Assembly (NCBI GenBank): GCA_002480085.1
Contig: DKPJ01000005.1
Location: 12,803 to 76,802, forward strand
Direction: 5' to 3'
Source of the DNA: Enterobacteriaceae bacterium UBA7338
Lineage (GTDB): Bacteria > Pseudomonadota > Gammaproteobacteria > Enterobacterales > Enterobacteriaceae
DNA: 64,000 bases
Under the pieces are notes generated by a model, which saw only the letters and a program-made list of their open reading frames with translations, was not told where the DNA came from and made no database searches. The position numbers and the translations under genes were made by a program. This document shows, in pieces, positions 53,170 through 62,823 of this stretch (its first letter is position 1; each line of letters opens with the position of its first letter).

Positions 53170-54354
53170 ATGACCAAATCGACCCATCCGCTCAGCCCCG
53201 CGCTGATCGTGCTTATGTCCGTGGCCACCGGCCTTGCCGTCGCCAGCAACTACTATGCCCAGCCCCTGCTCGATACCATCGCGCGTGCCTTTTCGCTCTC
53301 CTCCAGCCAGGCCGGTTTTATCGTTACCGCCGCCCAGCTCGGCTACGCGGCGGGCCTGCTGCTGCTGGTGCCGCTAGGCGATATGTTTGAGCGCCGGACG
53401 ATGATCGTAGTGATGACCCTGCTCGCGGCGGGCGGCATGTTAATCACCGCCTCCAGCCAGTCGCTGGGCATGATGATCTTCGGCACCGCCCTTACCGGTC
53501 TCTTTTCCGTCGTGGCGCAGATCCTTGTGCCGCTGGCCGCCACCCTCGCCACGCCAGCCAAGCGCGGCAAGGTAGTAGGGACGATCATGAGCGGCCTGCT
53601 GCTGGGGATCCTGCTGGCGCGCACCGTGGCCGGATTGCTGGCGAATCTCGGCGGCTGGCGTACGGTCTACTGGGTGGCGAGCGTCCTGATGGTGGCGATG
53701 GCTTTTGCCCTCTGGCGCGGCCTGCCCAAAGTCAAGCAGGACAACCACCTCAACTACTTCCAGCTGCTCGGCTCGGTGTTCTCCCTCTTTACCCGCGACA
53801 GGCTGCTGCGCACCCGCGCCATACTGGGCTGCTTCACCTTTGCTAACTTCAGCATCCTTTGGACCTCTATGGCCTTCCTGCTCGCTGCCCCGCCCTTTAA
53901 CTACTCTGAGGGCGTTATCGGCCTGTTTGGCCTGGCAGGCGCGGCGGGTGCGCTTGGCGCACGTCCAGCGGGTAGCCTGGCGGATCGCGGTAAATCGCAC
54001 CTGACCACCACCTGGGGACTGCTGCTGCTGCTGCTGTCGTGGATCGCCATCTGGTTCGGCCACGCCTCGGCGCTGGCGCTGATCGTCGGCATCGTGGTGC
54101 TGGATCTCACGGTGCAGGGGGTGCACATCACCAACCAGACGGTGATCTATCGCGTCAAACCAGAGGCGCGTAACCGTCTCACCGCAGGCTACATGACCAG
54201 CTACTTTATCGGCGGTGCGGCCGGGTCGCTGATCTCCGCCAGCGCCTGGCAGCACGACGGCTGGCGCGGCGTCTGCCTGGCAGGCAGCGTAGTGGCGCTG
54301 CTCAATCTGCTGGTCTGGTGGCGCGGCTATCACCGGCAAGCGGCTACGGAGTAA
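53170..54354 (+). CDS. ygaY: major facilitator superfamily transporter (YgaY-like)
   Basis: 394 residues from the ATG at 53170 (MTKSTHPLSPALIVLMSVAT); an ATG at 53134 would add 12 residues, and neither has a good ribosome-binding site. About 12 membrane segments, with the MFS motif GDMFERRTMIV between the second and third. Its place after proX matches ygaY, which is a broken gene in E. coli K-12 but intact here. Substrate unknown; it resembles drug/arabinose-type exporters. Confidence 0.8.
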   Translation: MTKSTHPLSPALIVLMSVATGLAVASNYYAQPLLDTIARAFSLSSSQAGFIVTAAQLGYAAGLLLLVPLGDMFERRTMIVVMTLLAAGGMLITASSQSLGMMIFGTALTGLFSVVAQILVPLAATLATPAKRGKVVGTIMSGLLLGILLARTVAGLLANLGGWRTVYWVASVLMVAMAFALWRGLPKVKQDNHLNYFQLLGSVFSLFTRDRLLRTRAILGCFTFANFSILWTSMAFLLAAPPFNYSEGVIGLFGLAGAAGALGARPAGSLADRGKSHLTTTWGLLLLLLSWIAIWFGHASALALIVGIVVLDLTVQGVHITNQTVIYRVKPEARNRLTAGYMTSYFIGGAAGSLISASAWQHDGWRGVCLAGSVVALLNLLVWWRGYHRQAATE

Positions 54355-54517
54355 CCGTTCAATGACCTTTTGTTGACTTAGGTAACGGCGGGGGTGGTAA
54401 GGTATCCCCCGCTTGGTGACGGTTTCAGTTCCTAAATGTATATCCACAATTAATACATTTACTTTATTTGTCACTATCGTTACTATATCGGCTGTAACTA
54501 ATGAGGTCATGCCCAAA

Positions 54518-55048
54518 ATGGATAGTTCGTTTACGCCCATTGAACAAATGCTAAAATTTCGCGCCAGTCGCTATGAGGATTTCCCGTTTAACGAGATCCT
54601 GCTCACCCGTCTGTGCATGCACATGCAGGGGAAGCTGCTGGATAACCGCAATAAGATGCTGAAAGCTCAAGGGATTAACGAGACGTTATTTATGGCGTTA
54701 ATTACGCTGGAGTCTCAGGAAAACCACAGTATTCAACCCTCTGAGCTGAGCTGTGCGCTGGGTTCGTCCCGTACTAACGCGACCCGTATCGCCGATGAAC
54801 TGGAAAAGCGCGGCTGGATAGAACGTCGCGAGAGCGACAATGACCGCCGCTGCCTGCACCTGCAGCTGACCGATAAAGGTCATGAATTTTTACGTCAGGT
54901 ACTGCCTCCGCAGCATAACTGCCTGCATCAGCTCTGGTCCTCGCTTACCGTTGAAGAGAAAGAGCAGCTTGAGCAGATTACCCGTAAGCTGCTGACGCGC
55001 CTGGATGAGATGGATGAACAAGACGTCATCCTTGAGGCGCTGCGCTAA
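54518..55048 (+). CDS. mprA: MarR-family repressor EmrR (MprA)
   Basis: 176 residues from the ATG at 54518 (MDSSFTPIEQMLKFRASRYE). MprA represses emrAB and is released by drugs such as uncouplers. The winged helix (PSELSCALGSSRTNATRIAD and EKRGWIERRESDNDRRCLHL) is intact. The longer open frame from 54413 is leader sequence. First gene of emrRAB. In E. coli ygaZH precedes it; here it is absent. Confidence 0.97.
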   Translation: MDSSFTPIEQMLKFRASRYEDFPFNEILLTRLCMHMQGKLLDNRNKMLKAQGINETLFMALITLESQENHSIQPSELSCALGSSRTNATRIADELEKRGWIERRESDNDRRCLHLQLTDKGHEFLRQVLPPQHNCLHQLWSSLTVEEKEQLEQITRKLLTRLDEMDEQDVILEALR

Positions 55049-55092
55049 CGCGACGATCCGCACGACAATCCTGATTAATAAGAAATTGCCAG

Positions 55093-55117
55093 GCCAGCAC
55101 AGCGTGCTGGCCTTTTG
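55093..55117 (+). terminator. hairpin between mprA and emrA
   Basis: GGCCAGCAC and GTGCTGGCC are complementary and are followed by TTTT. A partial terminator here would lower emrAB expression relative to mprA. Confidence 0.6.
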
Positions 55118-55169
55118 GTGAACAGGTCGGCTCAGCCGATGTGAAATAATAAGATCGTGGAGAACAAAC

Positions 55170-56345
55170 ATGAGCGCAAATGCGGAGAGTCAAACCCCGC
55201 AGCAACCGGTCAACAATAAGAAGGGCAAGCGTACGCGCATCCTGCTTATTCTGGCTTTGCTCTTTATCGTTATTGCCGTGGCATATGGGATCTACTGGTT
55301 TTTAGTTCTGCGTCATCATGAAGAGACCGACGACGCATACGTGGCAGGGAACCAGGTTCAAATCATGGCGCAGGTGTCCGGCAGCGTGACGAAAGTCTGG
55401 GCCGACAACACCGACTTTGTGAAACAGGGCGACGTGCTGGTCACGCTGGATCCGACCGACGCCCAGCAGGCGTTTGAGAAAGCGCAGACCGAGCTGGCCT
55501 CCAGCGTGCGCCAGACCCGCCAGCTGATGATCAACAGCAAGCAGTACCAGGCCAATATTGAGGTGCAGAAGACCGCCCTCGCCCAGGCGCAGAGCGATCT
55601 CAACCGCCGCGTGCCGCTGGGTACCGCCAACCTGATTGGCCGTGAAGAACTTCAGCACGCGCGCGACGCCGTGGCCAGCGCCCAGGCCCAGCTCGACGTA
55701 GCGGTTCAGCAGTATAACGCTAACCAGGCGATGATCCTCGGCACCCGGCTGGAAGATCAGCCTGCGGTGAAGCAGGCTGCGACCGAAGTACGCAACGCCT
55801 GGCTCGCCCTGCAGCGCACCAAAATCGTCAGTCCGATGACCGGCTATGTCTCCCGCCGTGCAGTTCAGCCTGGCGCGCAGATCAGCCCCTCGACCGCGCT
55901 GATGGCGGTAGTGCCAGCCTCAGGCCTGTGGGTCGATGCCAACTTTAAAGAGACCCAGCTGGCGCATATGCGCATTGGCCAGAGCGCGACCGTGGTCAGC
56001 GATATCTACGGCGATGAGGTGACCTACACCGGTAAGGTGGTCGGTCTCGATATGGGTACCGGCAGCGCTTTCTCGCTGCTTCCGGCGCAAAACGCCACCG
56101 GGAACTGGATCAAAGTGGTTCAGCGTCTGCCGGTGCGTATTGAACTGGATGCCAACCAGCTCTCCCAGCATCCGCTGCGTATTGGTCTCTCTACGCTGGT
56201 CACGGTTGATACCAGCAACAGCGACGGTCAGGTGCTGGCCAGCCAGGCCCGGACCACGCCAGCCTACGAGAGTAACGCGCGGGAGATCGGCCTTGAGCCG
56301 GTGAATACCCTGATTAACGATATCGTGCAGGCCAACGCGGGCTAA
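55170..56345 (+). CDS. emrA: multidrug efflux adaptor EmrA
   Basis: 391 residues. A membrane segment near 27-48 (ILLILALLFIVIAVAYGIYW), then a lipoyl domain (VQIMAQVSGSVTKVWADN), a helical hairpin (about 95-205) and a beta-barrel (GLWVDANFKETQLAHMRIGQ). EmrA joins EmrB to TolC to export uncouplers and other hydrophobic drugs. emrB follows after five bases. Confidence 0.97.
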   Translation: MSANAESQTPQQPVNNKKGKRTRILLILALLFIVIAVAYGIYWFLVLRHHEETDDAYVAGNQVQIMAQVSGSVTKVWADNTDFVKQGDVLVTLDPTDAQQAFEKAQTELASSVRQTRQLMINSKQYQANIEVQKTALAQAQSDLNRRVPLGTANLIGREELQHARDAVASAQAQLDVAVQQYNANQAMILGTRLEDQPAVKQAATEVRNAWLALQRTKIVSPMTGYVSRRAVQPGAQISPSTALMAVVPASGLWVDANFKETQLAHMRIGQSATVVSDIYGDEVTYTGKVVGLDMGTGSAFSLLPAQNATGNWIKVVQRLPVRIELDANQLSQHPLRIGLSTLVTVDTSNSDGQVLASQARTTPAYESNAREIGLEPVNTLINDIVQANAG

Positions 56346-56350
56346 CCCTG

Positions 56351-57898
56351 ATGAGCGCTACGCAACCGAGAAAACCGCTGGAGGGGGCGCAGCTGGTCAT
56401 CATGACCATTGCGCTGTCGCTGGCGACCTTTATGCAGGTGCTGGACTCCACCATCGCTAACGTGGCGATCCCCACCATTGCCGGTAACCTTGGCTCCTCC
56501 CTGAGCCAGGGGACGTGGGTGATCACCTCCTTCGGGGTGGCGAATGCTATCTCCATCCCGATCACCGGCTGGCTGGCGAAGCGCGTTGGCGAGGTGAAGC
56601 TGTTCCTGTGGTCAACCATCGCCTTCGCCATCGCCTCCTGGGCCTGCGGCATGTCAACCAGCCTCAACATGCTGATCTTCTTCCGCGTATTGCAGGGGAT
56701 CGTTGCCGGGCCGCTGATCCCGCTCTCGCAAAGCCTGCTGCTCAGCAACTACCCGCCGGCGAAGCGCTCTATTGCGCTGGCGCTGTGGTCAATGACGGTG
56801 ATCGTTGCGCCAATCTGCGGCCCGATTCTGGGCGGCTACATCAGCGATAACTACCACTGGGGCTGGATCTTCTTTATCAACGTGCCGATCGGTATCGTGG
56901 TCGTCGTAATGGCGATGCAGAGCCTGCGCGGCCGGGAAACCCGTACCGAGCAGCGGCGCATTGATGCCGTCGGGCTGGCGCTGCTGGTGATCGGCATTGG
57001 CAGCCTGCAGGTGATGCTCGACCAGGGGAAAGAGCTGGACTGGTTCAACTCCAGGGAGATCATCATCCTGACCATTGTGGCGGTGGTGGCGCTAAGCTTC
57101 CTGATAGTCTGGGAGCTAACCGACGAGAACCCGATAGTCGATCTCTCGCTGTTTAAGTCGCGCAACTTCACCATCGGCTGCCTCTGTATCAGCATGGCCT
57201 ACATGCTCTACTTTGGCGCGATTGTGCTGCTGCCGCAGCTGTTGCAGGAGGTCTACGGCTACACGGCCACCTGGGCAGGGTTAGCGTCTGCGCCGGTGGG
57301 GATCATCCCGGTGATCCTGTCGCCGATCATCGGCCGCTTTGCCCACAAGCTGGATATGCGTCGGCTGGTTACCTTCAGCTTTATCATGTATGCGGTCTGC
57401 TTCTACTGGCGTGCCTACACCTTCGAGCCGGGCATGGACTTTGCCGCCTCGGCGCTGCCGCAGTTTATCCAGGGGTTTGCCGTCGCCTGCTTCTTTATGC
57501 CGCTGACGACCATTATTCTCTCTGGATTACCGCCTGAGCGTCTTGCGGCCGCCTCCAGCCTGTCGAACTTCTCGCGTACGCTGGCAGGCTCCATTGGCAC
57601 CTCCATCACCACCACGCTATGGACCAACCGTGAATCGCTGCATCACGCCCAGCTCACGGAGTCGGTGAATCCTTACAACCCTAACGCCCAGGCGATGTAT
57701 GACCAGCTGCAGGGAGTCGGGATGTCGCAGCAGCAGGCCTCGGGCTGGATAGCCCAGCAGATCACCAACCAGGGTCTGATTATCTCGGCCAACGAGATAT
57801 TTTGGATGTCTGCGGGGATATTTGTGATCATGCTGGGGCTGGTGTGGTTTGCGAAACCACCGTTTGGTGCAGGCAGCGGCGGCGGCGGCGCGCACTGA
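56351..57898 (+). CDS. emrB: multidrug efflux MFS transporter EmrB
   Basis: 515 residues with about 14 membrane segments (DHA2 family). The family motif C region (LDSTIANVAIPTIAGNLG) and motif A-like part (GWLAKRVGEVKLFLW) are visible. It pumps drugs using the proton gradient, with EmrA and TolC. The C-terminus is Gly-rich (PPFGAGSGGGGAH). Confidence 0.97.
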   Translation: MSATQPRKPLEGAQLVIMTIALSLATFMQVLDSTIANVAIPTIAGNLGSSLSQGTWVITSFGVANAISIPITGWLAKRVGEVKLFLWSTIAFAIASWACGMSTSLNMLIFFRVLQGIVAGPLIPLSQSLLLSNYPPAKRSIALALWSMTVIVAPICGPILGGYISDNYHWGWIFFINVPIGIVVVVMAMQSLRGRETRTEQRRIDAVGLALLVIGIGSLQVMLDQGKELDWFNSREIIILTIVAVVALSFLIVWELTDENPIVDLSLFKSRNFTIGCLCISMAYMLYFGAIVLLPQLLQEVYGYTATWAGLASAPVGIIPVILSPIIGRFAHKLDMRRLVTFSFIMYAVCFYWRAYTFEPGMDFAASALPQFIQGFAVACFFMPLTTIILSGLPPERLAAASSLSNFSRTLAGSIGTSITTTLWTNRESLHHAQLTESVNPYNPNAQAMYDQLQGVGMSQQQASGWIAQQITNQGLIISANEIFWMSAGIFVIMLGLVWFAKPPFGAGSGGGGAH

Positions 57899-58000
57899 TC
57901 GCCGAGTAAATTGACCGGACTGCGACAGGGATTGTCCGTCCTGATAAAGCCGTGCTCCTGAAATCGCTTCACGATAGTGAAAAGACAACAGGAGCACATC

Positions 58001-59650
58001 ATGCTGAAAAACCCCGCCCAGAAATACCAGCCCTACCCTCCTCTCTCCCTGCCCGATCGCACGTGGCCGGAAAAGCAGATCGCTCACGCGCCGCGCTGGC
58101 TCTCTACCGATCTGCGTGACGGTAACCAGGCCCTGGCCGAGCCAATGGACGTAGCGCGTAAAATGCAGCTCTGGAACCTGCTGCTCGACTGCGGCTTTAA
58201 GGAGATTGAAGTGGCCTTCCCGTCCGCTTCGCAGACCGATTTCAATTTCGTTCGTCAGCTGATTGAAAAAGATCTTATTCCCGACGACGTGACCATTCAG
58301 GTATTAACTCAGGCGCGCGAGGATTTAATTACGCGCACCTTCGACGCGCTGCGCGGTGCTAACCGTGCAACGGTGCATCTCTACAATGCCACTGCGCCGC
58401 TGTTTCGCCGTCTGGTCTTCGGTATGGAGAAAGCGCAGGTGATTGAACTCGCTACCCGCAGTACGCGCCTGATCCGTAAGCTGTGCGAAGAGAACCCGCA
58501 AACGCGCTGGCAGTATGAGTATTCGCCGGAAACCTTCTGCTTTACCGAGCCAGAGTTCGCCCTGGAGATTTGTGAAGCGGTGGCCGCTATCTGGCAGCCC
58601 TGTGCCGAACGGCCAATGATCATCAACCTGCCCGCCACCGTTGAGGTGAATACGCCTAACGTTTATGCCGATCAGATTGAGTGGTTCTGCCGCCGTTTCA
58701 GCCAGCGTGAGGCGGTCTGCATCAGCGTCCATCCGCATAACGATCGCGGTACGGGGGTGGCGAGCGCCGAGCTGGCGGTGATGGCGGGCGCAGATCGCGT
58801 GGAGGGCTGTCTGTTTGGCAACGGCGAGCGTACCGGTAACGTCTGTCTGGTGACGCTGGCGATGAATCTCTACAGCCAGGGCGTCACGCCGGGGCTGGAT
58901 TTCAGCGATATGACCCGCGTGGTGGAGGTGGTAGAGAGCTGCAATCAGCTGCCGGTGCACCCTCGCCACCCCTGGGCCGGACGGCTGGCCTACACCGCCT
59001 TCTCCGGTTCACACCAGGATGCTATCAAGAAAGGATTCGACGCGCGCCGGCCCGGTGAACGCTGGGAGATGCCCTATCTGCCTATCGATCCGCAGGATAT
59101 CGGCTGCACCTATGAGGCGGTGATCCGCGTTAACAGCCAGTCGGGCAAGAGCGGCAGCGCATGGCTTATTGAACAGAATCATGGCCTGACGCTGCCCCGC
59201 GCCCTGCAGCAGGACTTTAGCCAGCACGTGCAGCGGGAGGCCGACGACGGCGGCAAAGAGATGACGCAGAATGCGCTCTGGCAGCTTTTCCGCAGTCGCT
59301 ATGGACTGGTGCCAGCGCCACGTTTCCATCTGCTCAGCTACAGCAGTGAGAGCCAGCAGGATGGACTGTTACGGCTAACCGCCGCCGTCTCGAACGATGG
59401 CGAAACGCGACAGCTTGAAGGGTGCGGCAACGGACTGCTCTCTGCCGCAGCAAGCGGGTTATCGTCGTGGGTAGCGCAGCCGTTTGTAATAAAAGATTAT
59501 CATGAGCACACCCTGGGCGAGCGCAGCGACAGCCGCTCGGTCGCCTATATTCACTGTCTGTTTCAGGATGGCAGCAGCCGCTGGGGCGTAGGCATCGATA
59601 ACGACGTTGCTCGTGCGTCGCTCCAGGCGCTGCTAAATACGCTGGCCTAA
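58001..59650 (+). CDS. leuA: 2-isopropylmalate synthase (LeuA type 2)
   Basis: 549 residues from the ATG at 58001, with AGGAG six bases before (MLKNPAQKYQPYPPLSLPDR). The HMGL-like barrel has the metal and substrate motif STDLRDGNQAL and the HPHNDRGTGVASAELAVMAG segment, and the C-terminal regulatory domain (about 430-549) is present. It condenses 2-oxoisovalerate with acetyl-CoA, first step of leucine synthesis. The usual leuABCD operon is not here, so this is probably a second, type 2 enzyme. It meets the convergent AraC gene by a four-base overlap. Confidence 0.85.
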   Translation: MLKNPAQKYQPYPPLSLPDRTWPEKQIAHAPRWLSTDLRDGNQALAEPMDVARKMQLWNLLLDCGFKEIEVAFPSASQTDFNFVRQLIEKDLIPDDVTIQVLTQAREDLITRTFDALRGANRATVHLYNATAPLFRRLVFGMEKAQVIELATRSTRLIRKLCEENPQTRWQYEYSPETFCFTEPEFALEICEAVAAIWQPCAERPMIINLPATVEVNTPNVYADQIEWFCRRFSQREAVCISVHPHNDRGTGVASAELAVMAGADRVEGCLFGNGERTGNVCLVTLAMNLYSQGVTPGLDFSDMTRVVEVVESCNQLPVHPRHPWAGRLAYTAFSGSHQDAIKKGFDARRPGERWEMPYLPIDPQDIGCTYEAVIRVNSQSGKSGSAWLIEQNHGLTLPRALQQDFSQHVQREADDGGKEMTQNALWQLFRSRYGLVPAPRFHLLSYSSESQQDGLLRLTAAVSNDGETRQLEGCGNGLLSAAASGLSSWVAQPFVIKDYHEHTLGERSDSRSVAYIHCLFQDGSSRWGVGIDNDVARASLQALLNTLA

Positions 59651-60411
59651 CGAAAATAGTCGCTGGGTGAAACCCCCATCACCCGGCGAAACATGGCGGT
59701 AAAGGCGCTATGGCTGCCGTAGCCGGTATCCAGCGCCACACGCAGCACCGACTGCCCCTGCGCCAGGCGCAACAGGGCTTCCATCAGGCGCGCCCGGCGA
59801 ACCCACTCGCCAAAGCTTAATCCCGTCTGCTGCTGAAAGTGACGGTTAAGCGTACGCTCACTCATATTGGTCAGGCTAGCTGCCAGGGTGGTGGTCCACT
59901 CCCGGGCAGGCTCTTCACCGATCTGCTGGCAAAGGGTGCGCAGCAGTTCGCTGTGCGGTTCAGGAAGATGGAAAGGCAGCGCCTGCATCACGCGGATCTC
60001 ATCGAGGATCAGCTCATAGACGCGCTCATCGCGGCTGCCCGGCATGTAGCGTTCGGCCAGATCGAACGATGAGACAATCAGCTCGCGCAGCAGAGGAGAA
60101 ATTTGCACGATCTGGCAGGCCGCAGGCAGGTCGGCGCGTGCTAAAGGATCGATAAATAGCGTGCGGGCGGCAACGTTGCCGGTAATACGTAACGCATGCT
60201 GCGTCGCGGCAGGAAGCCAGACGCCGCGCCCCGGCGGCACCACCCAGCAGCCTGCTGCGGTATCAACCCTGACCACGCCGCTCAGGCTATGCAGCAGCTG
60301 CGCGCACTCATGCTGATGCCACGGCTCACTGTCGCCATGGGCGTAATCATGGGCAAAGGGGATCAAAGGGCGGTGGGTAAAAGAGAAGGTTGTGGTGGTG
60401 GTCATGGTCAT
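59647..60411 (-). CDS. AraC-family transcriptional regulator
   Basis: 254 residues. An N-terminal cupin (about 15-85; HQHECAQLLHSLSGVVRVDT) binds an unknown ligand, and the C-terminal double helix-turn-helix (TNMSERTLNRHFQQQTGLSF and GYGSHSAFTAMFRRVMGVSP) binds DNA. It overlaps the convergent leuA-type gene by four bases, so they share an end but not a promoter. Target unknown. Confidence 0.88.
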   Translation of the reverse strand: MTMTTTTTFSFTHRPLIPFAHDYAHGDSEPWHQHECAQLLHSLSGVVRVDTAAGCWVVPPGRGVWLPAATQHALRITGNVAARTLFIDPLARADLPAACQIVQISPLLRELIVSSFDLAERYMPGSRDERVYELILDEIRVMQALPFHLPEPHSELLRTLCQQIGEEPAREWTTTLAASLTNMSERTLNRHFQQQTGLSFGEWVRRARLMEALLRLAQGQSVLRVALDTGYGSHSAFTAMFRRVMGVSPSDYFR

Positions 60412-60427
60412 CTACGGATGCTGAAAC

Positions 60428-60508
60428 GCCGGGCGGCACTGCGTTTGCCCGGCCTACATAGGGTACGGTGCCTTTTGTAGGCCCGGTAAGCGCTAGCGCC
60501 ACCGGGCA
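60428..60508. repeat. BIME between the AraC gene and luxS
   Basis: GCCGGGCGGCACTGCGTTTG followed by CCCGGCC, and the facing TTGTAGGCCCGGTAAGCGCT with CACCGGGC, make a pair of inverted REP sequences like those at 7624-7815. Confidence 0.85.
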
Positions 60509-60532
60509 TTTGCTACTACTCATTTCGTACTA

Positions 60533-61048
60533 CTAGATGTGCAGCTCTTGCAGCTTATCTTTCGGCAGCGCCAGCTCGTCGTTGCTGTTGACGCGCACGT
60601 CGCGATCGAGGATATGGCGGGCAATCTCCTGCGCCTCGTCCAGAGAGTGCATCTGGTAGGTGCCACACTGGTAGACGTTCAGCTCAGGGATCTGGTTCTG
60701 CTCTTTCACCTTCAGCACGTCGGCCATCGCCGCTTTCCATGCATCGGCAACGCGCTGCTCGTCAGGCGTGCCAATCAGGCTCATGTAGAAGCCGGTACGG
60801 CAGCCCATCGGCGAGATATCGATGATCTCAACGCCGTTGCCGTTCAGGTGATCGCGCATAAAGCCCGCGAAGAGGTGCTCCAGCGTATGGATGCCCTTTT
60901 CCGGCATCACTTCTTTGTTCGGGATGCAGAAACGCAGGTCGAAGACGGTGATGGTATCGCCGTGCGGCGTATTCATGGTTTTCGCAACGCGAACAGCCGG
61001 CGCTTCCATACGGGTGTGATCGACAGTGAAGCTATCCAACAACGGCAT
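60533..61048 (-). CDS. luxS: S-ribosylhomocysteine lyase LuxS
   Basis: 171 residues (MPLLDSFTVDHTRMEAPAVR). LuxS cleaves S-ribosylhomocysteine to homocysteine and the AI-2 precursor. Metal ligands His54 and His58 (IHTLEHLFAGF) and Cys128, and catalytic Cys83 (MGCRTGF), are in place. It has its own promoter upstream, near the oppositely directed micA. Confidence 0.98.
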   Translation of the reverse strand: MPLLDSFTVDHTRMEAPAVRVAKTMNTPHGDTITVFDLRFCIPNKEVMPEKGIHTLEHLFAGFMRDHLNGNGVEIIDISPMGCRTGFYMSLIGTPDEQRVADAWKAAMADVLKVKEQNQIPELNVYQCGTYQMHSLDEAQEIARHILDRDVRVNSNDELALPKDKLQELHI

Positions 61049-61085
61049 TTTGTCACCTCCGGAGTGATTTTTTTAAAAAATTAAG

Positions 61086-61113
61086 TGAACTCTTTGAACG
61101 CATGCAAGTCTGA
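61086..61113 (+). promoter_or_regulatory. sigma-E promoter of micA
   Basis: TGAACTC (from 61086) and TCTGA (61109-61113) fit the RpoE consensus GAACTT-N16-TCTGA. The start of MicA follows seven bases later. Confidence 0.8.
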
Positions 61114-61119
61114 GTATAT

Positions 61120-61192
61120 GAAAGACGCGCATTTGTTATCATCATCCCTGTTTTCAGAGATGAAATTTTGGCCACAGCAATGTGGCCTTTTT
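61120..61192 (+). ncRNA. micA: MicA small regulatory RNA
   Basis: GAAAGACGCGCATTTGTTAT and ATCATCCCTG match the seed part of E. coli MicA, which base-pairs with ompA and other porin messages. The terminator GGCCACAGCAATGTGGCC is followed by TTTTT. It lies between luxS and gshA, on the opposite strand, as in E. coli. Expression is under sigma-E, responding to envelope stress. Confidence 0.95.
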
Positions 61193-61200
61193 CTTTTCTG

Positions 61201-62745
61201 TCAGGCGTGTCTTGCCAGCAGCTCTTCAAACGACTCGCTGTCCGCCGCCTCAATCTCCCGCTGGCGCGCCCATGATGCATCGCGCTCTTTGGTGAAGTCC
61301 TCTTCCTGCAAGACCTCCAGCGGCTCTTCCCGCAGCATATCACGGTACTGTGCCGCCAGCGCCTTGCCGGTGCCGCCGATACCGCTTTCGAGCATCGAGT
61401 GCAGAATACGCGCCGAGAAGGTCAGCTCTGGATTATCAAAGCTTGCCACCAGCTGGTCGCACACCTCTGCATAGGCGTTACCGCCGTCGATGCCGTCGAG
61501 GGTCAGCGCAACGCGCTTAAGGTCGCGGAACAGATCTTTGCCGACCTCTTTCAGTGGGAACTGGGCGGTTTCACACCCGATGCCCAGCGTCAGGCCCGGC
61601 TTGCGCCCCTCCAGAATCACACGATTCCAGTTGGTACGCGTGCAGAGTAGCTCGTCGCTGCTCATCTCTGGCGCATCGGCCAGCACGCACCAGACCATAA
61701 ACAGATCGAGGAAGCGAACCTGCTGCTCGTCCACACCCACCGCCGAGAAGGGGTTAATATCCAGGGAGCGAACCTCAATGTACTCAATGCCGCCGCGCAG
61801 GAGCGCATCCGACGGCGCTTCGCCGCTGCGGGTCACCCGTTTCGGGCGCACCGGTGCATAAAGCTCGTTCTCGATCTGCAAAATATTGGTGTTGATCTGC
61901 AGATGCTTGCCATCCTTCGTCAGCCCCATCTTCTCGTAGTCAGCGGACGGCGTTTTGATCGCCCGCTTCAATGCTGCCACATAACCCTCTAAATCGTTAA
62001 ACGTAATACCGAGATTGCTTTGCGATTTATTGGTATAGCCGAGGTCGCTCAGACGCAGCGAGGTGGCATACGGCAGGTAGTACATCCCCCCGTCCGTCTT
62101 TTCAAACGGCAGCGTGGTGGGTTTGCCCTGCAGGAATGAGGAGCAGATAGCCGGCGACGCACCAAACAGGTAGGGGATCACCCAGCCGAAGCGGTAGTAG
62201 TTGCGGATCAGCCGGAAATAGCCGTCAGAGACCGCCTCTTTGTCCGTACTGCCGCACTTTGCCTGCCAGAAGGCCATCGGCAGGGAAAAGTTGTAGTGCA
62301 CGCCCGAGATAGTCTGCATCAGCGCACCGTAGCGGTTTTTTAACCCCTCGCGGTAGAGCGTCTTGAGGCGACCAATATTGGATGTGCCGTACTGTGCCAG
62401 CTCAATATCCTGCCCATTCTCAATGTAGCAGGGCATACTCAGCGGCCACAGCCGTTCATCTCCCAGGTTGCGCACGGTATAACGATGCACGTCGCGCAGC
62501 ACCGTCAGCATATGATCGATATCGCCATCAACCGGGGTAATAAATTCCAGCAGCGCTTCCGCGAAATCAGTGGTGATCCATTTATGTGTCAGCGTTGCAC
62601 CAAGCTGCTCCGGATGTCCGGTTGTTGCAAGCGTGCCGTCAGCGTTAACGCGCAGCGTTTCGCGCTCCAGCCCTCGCATAATCCCTTTCAGGACATGAGG
62701 ATTTTTTTCCAGCCAGGACAGCGCCTGTGATACGTCCGGGATCAA
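61201..62745 (-). CDS. gshA: glutamate-cysteine ligase
   Basis: 514 residues from a TTG at 62745, with GGGAGG six bases before (GGCGGGAGGTCAACTTG); this is also the E. coli start (MIPDVSQALSWLEKNPHVLK). The frame is open 13 codons further upstream. GshA joins glutamate and cysteine, the first step of glutathione synthesis. Conserved parts GLERETLRVNADGTLATTGH and LDINPFSAVGVDEQQVRFLD are intact. Confidence 0.97.
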   Translation of the reverse strand: MIPDVSQALSWLEKNPHVLKGIMRGLERETLRVNADGTLATTGHPEQLGATLTHKWITTDFAEALLEFITPVDGDIDHMLTVLRDVHRYTVRNLGDERLWPLSMPCYIENGQDIELAQYGTSNIGRLKTLYREGLKNRYGALMQTISGVHYNFSLPMAFWQAKCGSTDKEAVSDGYFRLIRNYYRFGWVIPYLFGASPAICSSFLQGKPTTLPFEKTDGGMYYLPYATSLRLSDLGYTNKSQSNLGITFNDLEGYVAALKRAIKTPSADYEKMGLTKDGKHLQINTNILQIENELYAPVRPKRVTRSGEAPSDALLRGGIEYIEVRSLDINPFSAVGVDEQQVRFLDLFMVWCVLADAPEMSSDELLCTRTNWNRVILEGRKPGLTLGIGCETAQFPLKEVGKDLFRDLKRVALTLDGIDGGNAYAEVCDQLVASFDNPELTFSARILHSMLESGIGGTGKALAAQYRDMLREEPLEVLQEEDFTKERDASWARQREIEAADSESFEELLARHA

Positions 62746-62823
62746 GTTGACCTCCCGCCTGTCGAAATCATTTCTAATAAGCATAATTGTAATGGTTGAC
62801 GATCAAAGCGTATGACCAACCAA

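Noticed and set aside
61053..61343. Minus-strand 96-codon frame between gshA and luxS
   Set aside because: It overlaps gshA in another frame and the micA gene; no support.
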